DNA from: Cryptomeria japonica
Lineage: Eukaryota; Streptophyta; Pinopsida; Cupressales; Cupressaceae
Direction of reading: 5' to 3'
Assembly (NCBI RefSeq): GCF_030272615.1
Contig: NC_081415.1
Location: 512,519,034 to 512,583,033, forward strand
DNA: 64,000 bases
In this document: piece after piece, positions 45,612 through 56,055 of the stretch
Numbering within the stretch: the stretch's first letter is position 1
Layout: each line of letters starts with the position of its first letter
The notes under the pieces: model-generated
Seen by the model: the letters and a program-made list of their open reading frames with translations, nothing else
What the model was told of the DNA's origin: nothing
The model's database searches: none
Translations under genes and position numbers: made by a program

Positions 45612-45753
45612 TGATCTTGTTTTAGAAGGTTCTCAACAAATTTTTTATATCACTGACTTTTGTGGCTAAAGATGATAGTGGAGGTGAATATGTTTCATGG
45701 GGATCAGGGTACATGTACATAGATTGAGGAGTGGATGTGCTACACATGGCCTC

Positions 45754-46594
45754 TTAGGAGGCCTGATTTGATAGCTTGGGAAAGACCGACATGAGTGGAT
45801 GTGGTGCAAGCTTCCCAGCATTGATCAAATTATTTTCTGCTTGGATTGCTATTTGAAATACTTGTGGGAGGGTATTGCCTCCCAGAGATTGAATCATTAC
45901 TGATACGTTGGAGTTGAAGGCTTTCAGATAAAAGATGAACATCATATCTGAAGGAAGGTGGGCAAACAACAAAATTCTTTGTTAGGTCCTCTAGAATCTT
46001 AAGTTGAATTTTGTCATTGCTTCCTGAGGGGCCCTCTTTATCATAATCAATTGGTGCATCAAAGATGACCTATAAGCCTTGTCTAATAATATCTGAAAGA
46101 AGCGGTCACCCAGCTGATCCCAATCCTCTATAATATTTGGACCTAGGGATCTGTACCAATCTAGAGCTCTTCCTTTAAAAGATACCATGATAAATCTCAA
46201 GGCTACATTTTTCTCAGTGATACAATGGATGATGCAGACATTGGCTACGTCTTGTAGATGTTCCTCAAGGGTCTTGTGACATTCTCTAGTAAATTTAGGG
46301 ATGATTTTTTGTGCGATAGAGGGGATCGGTCCCCATACTACAAGTGGCATGGCGGAAATGAGAGGGATTTTGTTATTCCATGTCAAAAAATTTCTAGGGG
46401 GAACCTACACCATTATGAGAGGAGTGACTGTAGGGAAGACATGTAACCTCTAGGAAAAAGAGGCTATAGACGAATGGACGTTTACCAAGGGTGGAAGGAG
46501 TAAACTAGGATTTAAGGTTGTCTAACTCTTGGTAATGGGCTTGTGACTCATAAACTATCTTAGGCTTATTCAAAAATTGGGTCCCACTGGACAT
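45754..46594 (-). pseudogene. gag of G
   Basis: Starts at ATG 46594, only 14 bases from the right LTR: MSSGTQFLNKPKIVYESQ, a stop, then after a shift FTRECHKTLEEHLQDVANVC and FKGRALDWYRSLGPNIIEDW (45991-46386), the capsid-type retrotrans_gag domain, then MLFAHLPSDMMFIFYLKAFN and SLGGNTLPQVFQIAIQAENN (45754-45972). Broken by a handful of stops. The absence of a leader and primer site before the ATG is unusual (see findings). Confidence 0.8.
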
Positions 46595-46608
46595 GCTAGA
46601 AAAAGAAC

Positions 46609-47713
46609 TGTTGACTCTAAATTCTACTTTAAATACAAACAATCATATGGGAAATTTAGTGATTGGGGACCTCTTGTGCAAACCTCACTAAATTACCTCC
46701 AGATTTAGGAAGTCGTCTCTTCATTATAATTGGGGTGGAAAAGGGAAGGAGGAAACTTAAAGAAAAATGGTCTACACTGTCTAGGCGATGCGGCGAAACA
46801 TTTTGGAAAAGCATTAACAACATATAAAACCTAGAAACATCCAATTTTAAAGCCCATTCAAAAATTTATTTGCCCAAATCCATTCAAGAGAGTAATTCAA
46901 CATAATATGATATTAGTTATTCATTCATCAAATAACAAGTCTCAAAACATATTTTAATCCGTGAAGTCTCATAGCAAATATCACATAAGTTATTGAACTT
47001 GAAAAAAGCATAGAAGTAAATATATATTAAGCTTCAAATAAAACCATCACAAAGGCCATAGGCACAATATGATCTGTCTATCATTCACTTAATTAAATAA
47101 ACATAAAGGCTTCTTCAAATGAGCCAAAAGTCTAAAAACTCTTTGAAAATCAGAACCCCTAAAACAAGGAAAACATAAGCATAAATAGAGCACCCAACTC
47201 AGCTAATAGCTCACGACATCAAGAACCTCCCAGCAACCGCTTCTAACCAAAAAACCTATCGTGGCACCCTGGGAGATCATACCTAGCAAAACCACCCCTG
47301 AAGTTGTTATTTCCACCATATTGTGGCGATCTCCATACCTTCTCAACAACAAAACCTTAATGCAAACCACATCTTGACTCATGAACCACCATGCAAGACA
47401 CACGATAGCTCTAAGGACATCTGAAATAGACCACAAAAATTGAACCAAATCGAGCAGTGTGGAGGCACCAAGTGTCATTATCCTCACAAGATGAATGGTG
47501 GGGCTGAGAGGAATGCCATGTCATAAGAAACCCAAGCCACTTGGCAACTTTGCATTCCTCCAAACTCTGAATGGAAAACCCGAGCAATCAGAAATAACAT
47601 CGAGATGACATCTGGTTCGTGTGTTTTGTACTAGGAGCATAGATAGAAAATCAAAAGATCGGGGCCACCCAATCAAAATGCCGCATACAGATGAATGCAA
47701 AATAATGTTAACA
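46609..47713. repeat. Right LTR of G
   Basis: 1105 bp, partner of 10792-11877, followed by the AGGAT duplication. On the + strand it is preceded by AGAAAAAGAAC, a weak polypurine tract. Confidence 0.85.
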
Positions 47714-48712
47714 AGGATATTACTAGCCAATGATGGAAAATGATGCTTATAAGTATGTTTAGAAATGCAGACAGTGTAAGATACACAAAGATCTAATTCA
47801 TGTGTATGCACAAGACCTTCAACCCATCACATCACCATGTCTCTTCTCATAGTGGGGACTTGATATAGTAGGGAAAATTAACCCTACCTCCTCTAATGGA
47901 CACAATTTAATTATCACTACCACAAAATATTTTATAAAGTGGGTTGAGGAAATCCCTATGATCTACACTACTGGCAAACAGATAGAAAAATTCATCTTGA
48001 ATTATGTTATATATAGATATGGAGTCCCGATGTGTATTATGGCAAATAATGGGTGTCCCTTTAAAAACCAAGAGGTCACAAAACTTTGTGAGAAGTTCCA
48101 CATTCAACAATGTTTCGCAACTCCTTACTATCCCTAAAACAATGGTCAAGCTGAGGCAACAAACAAAACTATATTGAAATTTTTAAAGAAAGTTATCAAC
48201 GAAGTCGGTCGAGACTGACATCTTCAACTGAATCCAGTACTCTGGGCCTATTGAACTGGTGTATGGATAGCCACTAATGCAACACCATACTCTTTGGTAT
48301 ATGGTTTACAAACCATTTTGTCTATTGAGGTAGAATTTCCATCACTAAGAGTCTCTTTGAAACACATCATATCAAAGGAAAATTACAAAGTCACATGCTT
48401 GCAAGAAATTGAGCTATTGGATGAAAAATGGATAAGTGCTCTGATTAATTTACAAGGATACCAAAATAGAATAAGACAAAGCTATAAGAAAAGAGATACC
48501 ACATTTCTTCGAAGTGGGGGATATAGTCCTTAAAGAGAATCAAAGGAACCTAGTAGAACACAAAAAACAAGGAAAATTTGAGCCTAACTAGTTAGGTCCT
48601 TTTGTGATAACAAGAGTGGTTGGAAATGGTTCCTATAATCTAAAAACAATGGAGGGAGATCCACTCCTAGATCCTATGAACAACATGCACCTTAAAAGAT
48701 ATTATATCTAAG
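47714..48712 (+). pseudogene. Integrase of F, second part
   Basis: Continues the frame cut at 10791. YYWPMMENDAYKYV and the Cys pair of the zinc finger (KCRQCKIHKD), then the core: WGLDIVGKINP, FIKWVEEIPM, MANNGCPFKN where the second catalytic Asp is replaced by Asn, and NNGQAEATNKTILKFLKK with the Glu kept. The tail keeps ATPYSLVYGLQTILSIEVEF (open frame 48294-48533). Several stops. Tat-type integrase, inactive. Confidence 0.85.
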
Positions 48713-51415
48713 GGCTGGGTTAATTTAGTCGTTACTTTTTGCACTTGCATATCATTTTCTTTAAAGCATTGCATCTCATAGAGTTTCTTTCCCAAACACA
48801 TCACATTCACAATCTTTATAACATATTGTCTCTTCTCACACATATATTTACATCGTAAAACAAAGTTTTGTTTGATTCATTCACCTATGTGCATTAAAAG
48901 GACAAAAGGTTGTCTCATCTTCTAGATATTGGTACATGAATTTTTTTAGGAGGTCTTAGGTCTTTCATCTTCAATGTCATCTTGTGATTGAGATTTATCA
49001 AGGGTTGGGTAGAATTTTCACTATTGAGTCTTGATACCCAAAATCTATCAATTTCTATATATCTCACACATTAATCATTCGCTCTAAGTCATTATAGATG
49101 CATAGTTGGCCATGTGGCTAGTGAAAAATACAATATTCTGCTTCAGTGATGCTATAATCATCATACCCAAGTAGGTTTCATTACTTACAAGTCAAGGCAA
49201 GAAAATAGAAGAAAAAACACTATGCCAAAATCCATATCAAAATATCAAGGCAAAAGAGCAAATGACATATAACTAAAATATCATGCATACAAGTGCAATA
49301 AAAGCTTGACTATGGGAACATGTGAGTAACTCCATTAGGTCTATGGATGCTTACTGGGAATAAAAAAATATTTGACAGATTATAGTGTATAACCTCATCC
49401 GCCTATAGAGTCTGATTGGTAGTGAGGCTCTATCCAGGATGCTTTTAAAGTCAAAATACATCATGTAGCTAGTTACATAGGATTCCAAGGGTCTTTAATG
49501 GTTATAAGTCAAAATAAATTCAATGGAATACACATGGGCAAAAGAAGATCAAAGTTTCAAGAATTAATGGATAAGTTTTCTGCGCCTCCATTCATAAATC
49601 TTGGTTACATAGTGTGTTAATTTGAATGGTCTAAGGTCTTCTAAGAATGAATTAAACTCCTATATTTGAAATGTCTGTAATTTAACTAGTGCATTTTAGA
49701 ATAGAAGACACATATAATCATCCTTGTTTGAATAGGAAATTAATCTTCATCTTGCATGGTCCATTAACATAGGTCATGCCAAAAACTCATTTTCTCCATG
49801 TGCATTTTGTAGATCATCATATCATCGTAGGTTTTCATACTGGAAGAATAGCTTAAAAAATCATAAAAATCAGATAATGTCTTTAAAAAATACTAAAAAA
49901 CATAAAAAAATTACTAAAAGAGAAAGCAAAAAGCAGAAAATATAAAAATTATTCATAATTGATTTTAAAGAAATCAATCAAAAAAAATGGAAAAGTAGAA
50001 AATACCCAAAACATTCAAATATGATCCAAAGAAAACCCTAAACAATGAAACAAATCGAAAAAAAAACAAAAAATTGAAAAACATCAAAAATTGCAATAAT
50101 CAAACACCCTAGTAGATATCCAGCAAACACTTTGCACAAAGTTCGCAAAGGATAAGATGATCTTGTCAAATCTGCAACCAAACTAATCAACCTTATCAAT
50201 CGTATCAAAATCCATTTCAAGTGATCATTATCTTGTCTTAAACATTGATGGATACACTCAAAACTAGACAGGTTAGTCTTAAATAGGGTCCACATTTTTT
50301 GAGATCAGACATTATCAACCATCACATCAAATAATCAAAGGAAAGGAACAGTCACTATAGTTGCTGAGTTTTGTCTAATTTGGTTTTCATCTTTTATGAA
50401 TTGGCAAAGGTCATGTTTCTATGCTACTCAAGGATATCAAAAAGTGACTAGAGGAGCTATGATGAGAATGATCCTTTTCTTTTCTTGTTGTTTATGGTGT
50501 GAACCAATGAAGTTCTGGGGAAATGGTGTTATGGGTGTCCATGATAAGAGCGTTCAATGTTTGAATTCCACACATACCATGACTCCTAGCATCATTTCTA
50601 GAATTGAGGTTTGACTCCTTGTCTGATATGTGTTTGTTCTTTGTAGTGTGATATCTTTACATCTTGGTTCCTTATACCATGATGTATGCAGCTTAATTGT
50701 TACATAATAAGGCTCAATGATGAATATATATTATGCTATAAATTAAGGCACAAAAGTTCATGTATCAACTATCACTCTTATCATGCTAATGGAATCAATC
50801 AAGATCATTCTTTTATCAAGTATCTTTTTGTGGATCGACCTAGTTAGTCTTCCTGGTCCTTCCATCATTTAATATTGTCTGTCTCATCATGTCTTTCTAA
50901 TCTCTTCATCTTACTAATAGTTTTACTTTGTTACTAGAGTCTAATGGCAAACCAAAAAAATTCTGGCATGTTTTCAAAAGATTCATTCATTCACATAGTT
51001 ACATTCATTTAGTTTAATTGCACCATTCATTTAATTCTATTGCATTTTTTATTTGGGTAATTGTGTTCAAATCATTTAGACTTATGACCACTATATTCAT
51101 TAGATTTACATATCAATTTCATTAGTTGTATTCATTTAAGTTTGCATTATAACCAAGATTTAATAATCCATAGTTCAATTAAATTGCATTAGATCATTTA
51201 AGTCCATTACATTCTATCATGTACACAACACATCATACATCCTAAGCACATAGAGCTGCATCATATAATCACATATAATCATTCATCACACATAAAGCAT
51301 AAGTAAAATCATATAGATTGCATTGCCAAATCATATAGACTATGCCATTAAATATTACATAGAATCATGCATCATAAATAGAACACAAAGCATATAACCA
51401 CCACCAAAATTGGAT

Positions 51416-51416
<1 letters not shown>
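48713..51416 (+). other. Non-coding 3' region of F
   Basis: About 2.7 kb between integrase and the antisense gene. No convincing frame on either strand; 49850-50090 is very A-rich. The 72-codon frame at 50396 shows no family and is probably chance. Confidence 0.5.

Positions 51417-51418
<2 letters not shown>

Positions 51419-51466
<48 letters not shown>
51419..51466. repeat. (AT)24 microsatellite
   Basis: Perfect AT dinucleotide repeat of 48 bp. Confidence 0.98.
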
Positions 51467-51469
<3 letters not shown>

Positions 51470-51539
51470 AAAAATGATAGTGTCATAATACAATCATACA
51501 AAGTACCCAATGGCTCATGTAAAACCATCATAAAATGTC

Positions 51540-54111
51540 TCAACCAACACTGCCTCTATCAATAGGAGGATTTTGCCTACTAGGTCCTGCTCCAATCTAT
51601 CTTGATTGTGCCCTAGGTGGAACCAACACCCCTTCGTTGCTAGTTTGTTGTGATGTTGATCGATTGGATCTCCTCCCATATAAGTATGCACTATAGCTCG
51701 GACATCACCCTCCCTCTGGGATGACTCTCTCATACTCTTGCCGCTAGTATAGACACTCCTGAGCTAGATGAACAACACAATCCTCATGTGATCCACTATC
51801 TAGCACTATATGCTCCTGATAAGCATCATATGCCAACTTAGCCCTCCTCAATGCATCAAATCTCTCCCTCTAGAGATGATCTCTATCAACTATAGCTTGA
51901 TTCCTCTCACCAACAATTTGATCCCTCTTAGTGGCTAAGGTTGCAGAAACCCTCTGAAATAAATCCCTATCCACACTCCATCTCTGTCTAACCCTAGCCA
52001 CAAAATCTTATAGACTATGGACCTATACTCTTGGGATCTATATAGTTTCATCCTCAGCCCTAGCATGTCTCTCTCTAGACAATGCATCCTCTCGGCTCCT
52101 AATCCATGCTCTCAAAACCTGCGGATCATCATCATCCCCATCTTGACCCTATCTGCCATCTCGATGAGCCTCTGCAGTAGGAGCATCCTCTAGCTTAGGC
52201 ATATGAATTCCCTATCCCTCATCATCAAATTCATCCCCTCCACTACTCGATGATCCTAAAGTAGAATCATCACTCCCATCCTCATCTAAACTGCTAGACT
52301 CATTGTCTCCACTGATTTCTACCTCCCCTCCCTCCTCCTCATCTCCCTCATCCTCCTCCTCCTCATCTATCTCCTACTCCTTGACTACTACTGCAATAGC
52401 CACAACCCATCCTTCTCCTCCTTCTCATTCCTCTCCTCTCCCTCTCACTCCCTATGGCCTCGGGTGTTTAATCTATTATGGTGAGATCAGAACTGTAGAA
52501 TCTGTTAACGACAGAGCTACGTTGTACCCACCAAAAATCAAACTAAGCACTAGTACTTAGATTTGGTGCCCTAGCTATCCAACCCCACTACATAGGACAA
52601 AGGAAATCAAACTCAGTGATCACAAGATGTGGTTGAATACATGCCCCCCAATCACCAATCTCCTGACTAATCTAAGAAAAATAGGTAGTAACATCAGGTA
52701 TTCTCTATAACTCTCCAAATTGATGAAGTACACGACCTAGAAGATGAATATCAATAATCCTATTATGACGCACGTGATGACCAATAAGGTACCTATTCTT
52801 TATACAATATGGAAAATGTTGTGAATCATTTGCCCAACTAGGGAAACAAAGATAAGGCCTCCATGTGAAATAGTGCAAGGTATCCAACTGATTCCTCCAA
52901 TATAGGTTTTTCCCTGAACACCTATGCTTGATCCCTATTATATATCTATAGGCATAAGGATTCTCATATAAATCCATATTAAAAGTTGGTCAAGCAATGG
53001 CTATATGCTCCCATGCCCACCTGAAGTAATATACAACTGCATTTGGTGGATCTTTGTCTAAGATATACAATTTTGTGCATTTGGGGATACAATGTGGCAA
53101 GAAGACATGGACACCATGCAAATAAGTGTCTATGCACAATCATGTCATGTATAACCCTGCCCCAACCAACTGGGAACCCATGCATCATTTTGTCAAGAAT
53201 CAATAGACCTGCTATGATGCTTCATAATACGATGCTAACATCATCATAGTCCATAACCTCCTAGGGGATCTCATAACGACCCTTAATCTAAAGCTCCTCC
53301 TCAGTACACTCTTGAAGCTCACACATCCTAGCTATCCCTACTCTCCAATCATATATCACTCTATCATCAAGAATGGGAATGTAAAAGATACACCGCACAT
53401 CCTCCAAAGTGATAGAGGCCTCACCAGTGGGTAAATGAAAGGAACATGCCTTTGAATGTCATCACTCAACTAACTTTGTGATCATAATCCTATTGGTTGT
53501 AACCTCAAGCAAGTGAAATACATGGTACAATCCCACATACCTAATCAAGGCAATGTCCTCAGCACTCAACTTAGATCAAAGATCAAGGCCATCAGGTCTC
53601 ATTTGCTGGCATACGAGCACATGAGGATCTCCTGCAGGTGAAAATGAAGAAAATGTCAAAGTATGAATTCATGTGACAAATTTCAAATTAAACATGTTAT
53701 AAAAATATCATTTACAACAAATCCAAATAATTTATATAAAATGTAGATCAATAAAGTCAATTGCGCATTACTTTAATTCAATTGCGAATCAAAAGCATCG
53801 ATTGAAAATCAATTGTATCAAGTGTGCATAATTTAATACAAATGTGAATTACTAACTGCAAATGTGTAATATTTAATCAATTGCATAACAATAATAGCAA
53901 TTGCAAATTTAATTAAATCAATTATGCATAAATTGATAGGCAATTGCACATTGAATAAAAAAATGCAGCTCCAACAAAAATTAGAAAATTTAGCAAAACT
54001 AGGTAAAAATGAGCAAATTTTGGAAATACGTACCATGCCACCAATGCTAGGTGGTCTCTGGTATGATCGCACTCGATCAGACAGGTGCAATCATTCTCTA
54101 TAGGCGGCCAT
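51540..54111 (-). pseudogene. Antisense plant-mobile-domain gene of F, with an intron
   Basis: Reads against gag-pol. Exon 1: ATG 54111, MAAYRE-stop-LHLSDRVRSYQRPPSIGGM to 54034. A GTACGT donor and CCTGCAG acceptor bound an AT-rich intron (53632-54033). Exon 2 from 53631 carries DPHVLVCQQMRPDGLDL, LIRYVGLYHVFHLLEVTTNR and SFHLPTGEASITLEDV (53398-53445), the signature of the plant mobile domain (PMD) of MAIN/MAIL proteins and of some transposons, then IAGLLILDKMMHGFPVGW and MHKIVYLRQRST. The C-terminal part is strongly acidic (52205-52390), followed by an Arg/Glu coiled coil (51750-52130) to a stop near 51540. Several stops and shifts; exon 2 is one base out of frame with exon 1. The PMD's molecular role is unclear; MAIN/MAIL1 affect silencing and genome stability. 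Confidence 0.7.
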
Positions 54112-54478
54112 GATGCTCACAAAGTTGTAGGAAAATTAGAAGGAACTCCAAGAACTAAAAATAATGCAAATGAACAAATGAAAGGGCTAAATCATTATTT
54201 ATAGCTCAAAATCAGGGTTTTTACCACTCCAATGATCGTGGACCCCCTAAACTTCAAATAACTTGTAGACCAGTCAAATGGACTCAACATTGCATGAAAC
54301 TTGAAATGATTACTCACTAGCATTGTATCGATAAGATGGTCTAAATTCTATAATTTTTTGACCATTTTTCTTGAGGGAGCATATTTACACCCTAAAGCAT
54401 TACCCGAGCATACTAGGACAATTTTTTTTGTTTTATTTGAAACAACATCATTTTGACATTGTATCAAAGAGGGGCAAA

Positions 54479-54545
54479 GGTAGACACCTAAAAATGTCTC
54501 ATTAATCATGTACAAATTAATCATCTTATTAGTTAAATAATTCTT
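54479..54545 (+). repeat. Start of 3' LTR of F (cut by E)
   Basis: TAGACACCTAAAAATGTC onwards matches the 5' LTR start at 2584 with three differences over 67 bases; the first base of the TG terminus is mutated. It is preceded by the purine tract GAGGGGCAAAG. Interrupted by E at 54546. Confidence 0.8.
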
Positions 54546-55336
54546 TGTTGGCATTCTACATTCATATGAGAATAGTTGATGTTGTCATTGATGGCAACCA
54601 ACTAGCAACCAACAAGAAACAAGTTTCTACACATGCACCAGCATCATAAATATCATACACCGGTAGGCACCGGTACCTGCAAACACTTTCACTGGCATCC
54701 AATTTACACCAGAAATGAAGTATACTAGCACTCAGGCTGACATGAGATGAACTTTTGTTTATTATAATATAATTATCTTTTGTACGCCAACTTGGTATAT
54801 TGTAAAAGACTCATATATGTATGAGATCTTATAGATCATTTTAACATGATATCTATGGTAGAAGATAATTGTTTAGTGGCAATGAAGGTTTTTGGTTAAC
54901 GTATCTATCTTAGCTAAAACTGGTACTGAACCCGGCATTATAGATGTTGTTTTGAGCAGTACATTGGATTGGATTTAATTATCCATTTTGTATTCAGTGA
55001 GACTCTTCATTGAGAAATGAGCTCTAGGATGTTGGCCACCCTGGATGTGCAAGCCCCTATTGTAAGAAGTATTTATTCATTGGCCAGTGAGTAAATATTC
55101 TAGGTCACAAATCCAACCGAAGTTTTTCCCACACCGGATTTCCTCATTAAAATATCTTGTGTTATGGTATGTTTCTATGTTGTCTCTATTATTTGTGTCG
55201 ACTACATTAATTCTCATGTACCGGTACACTGTTTGGGTTTGCGAAATTATAAATAAGTTTATATATTCAACTAACTGGTTAGAAACTGATTGACCCCACC
55301 CCTCTCAAGGTCTTTGGGACTATCACTGAATCTAAC
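54546..55336 (+). repeat. 5' LTR of E, minus its last base
   Basis: 791 bp here plus the final ACA-end supplied at 62048-62053. It has AGCTCTAGGATG, a CCCCTATTGTAAG segment and a late pyrimidine run (CCCCACCCCTCTCAAGG), as in the LTR pieces at 1-2003, so the three are relatives. Confidence 0.75.
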
Positions 55337-55786
55337 TGTAGGATTTTGCCAAGATCAAGGGCACAATGAAAAACATAAAAGAGAGACAATAGAATGACAA
55401 GAACAAACTATATTCTCATCAATATGCAAATGATCAACTGGATTAACCAATACAATGAATATAGGCCTTCTTATATAGGCAAGGCCATATGGATGTACGA
55501 GCACACAATCATGACATGTGGCTCAATGAGAAACAAGGGTAGGTAAGAAATACTAGGGGTAGGTAGGAGAAATAATATAATATTCCACAAGAGGTGGATG
55601 ACCCACTGAATGTGGAGTGTAACAACAAAACAAGACCACAAAAGGTGGAATTTCTCTTACAAGCTCTATCCCTATGTGTACACTTCCCTAAGTGTCTTAG
55701 ATCCAAATTACGAAGAGATGCATTATCCTAAGTTAACCTAAGTAAAGTGTAATAATATCCATAATGAATATTTATTTACACCAACA
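55337..55786 (-). repeat. 3' LTR of D
   Basis: 450 bp, TG..CA. On the - strand its start is preceded by AAGGGGGGG (55787-55795), the polypurine tract. Confidence 0.93.
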
Positions 55787-56055
55787 CCCCCCCTTAAGTG
55801 CACCTTAGGGGAATGAAGACTCAAGTCAACAATGCAAGATGGGTCCCGACTACTAGGCCATGATAGGTACCCATGTACAAAATGAAAATGCAAGCAAAAC
55901 TATGCAAAGAAATCTCTCACAAATGGAGAAAGGGAGAAAACCAAGTGGGAAAAAACTCCCCCCCAAAAGAGAGATGAATGTACAAAAGACTCTCAATGAA
56001 GAAGGACAAAACCTCAAAGAGGAAAAATTCCCCCCCATAAGAGAGGAAGGAGAAG

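Larger units (their letters stand above)
10792..47713 (-). mobile_element. G: Tat-like Ty3/gypsy element with extra genes, split by A
   Basis: LTRs of 1086 and 1105 bp (10792-11877, 46609-47713) start TGTTGACTCTAAATT and end ATGTTAACA, and the element is flanked by AGGAT on both sides (10787-10791 and 47714-47718). It lies in the integrase gene of F. Gag, protease, RNase H and RT read on the - strand from the right LTR; further left, across the A insertion, are a + strand gene with an acidic tail, a long - strand coiled-coil gene and a short + strand open frame. The strand given is that of gag-pol; the LTR-adjacent signals argue for the opposite polarity (see findings). The LTRs differ at more than 10% of sites by eye, so it is an old insertion. 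Confidence 0.85.
2584..54545 (+). mobile_element. F: giant Tat-like Ty3/gypsy retrotransposon, split by G
   Basis: The outermost element. Order on the + strand: 5' LTR (from 2584), long leader, gag, RT, RNase H, second RNase H, integrase (split by G between 10791 and 47714), about 2.7 kb of non-coding DNA, an antisense plant-mobile-domain gene, a purine tract, and the first 67 bases of the 3' LTR, which element E then interrupts. Removing G leaves about 15 kb before the 3' LTR, long even for a Tat element. The LTR pairing rests on about 67 bases at 2584 and 54479 that match with three differences. All coding regions carry stop codons and frameshifts, so F is dead. Confidence 0.85.

Noticed and set aside
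52303-52560. Ser/Pro-rich + strand frame
   Set aside because: It is the reverse of the acidic Glu/Asp segment of the antisense gene of F.
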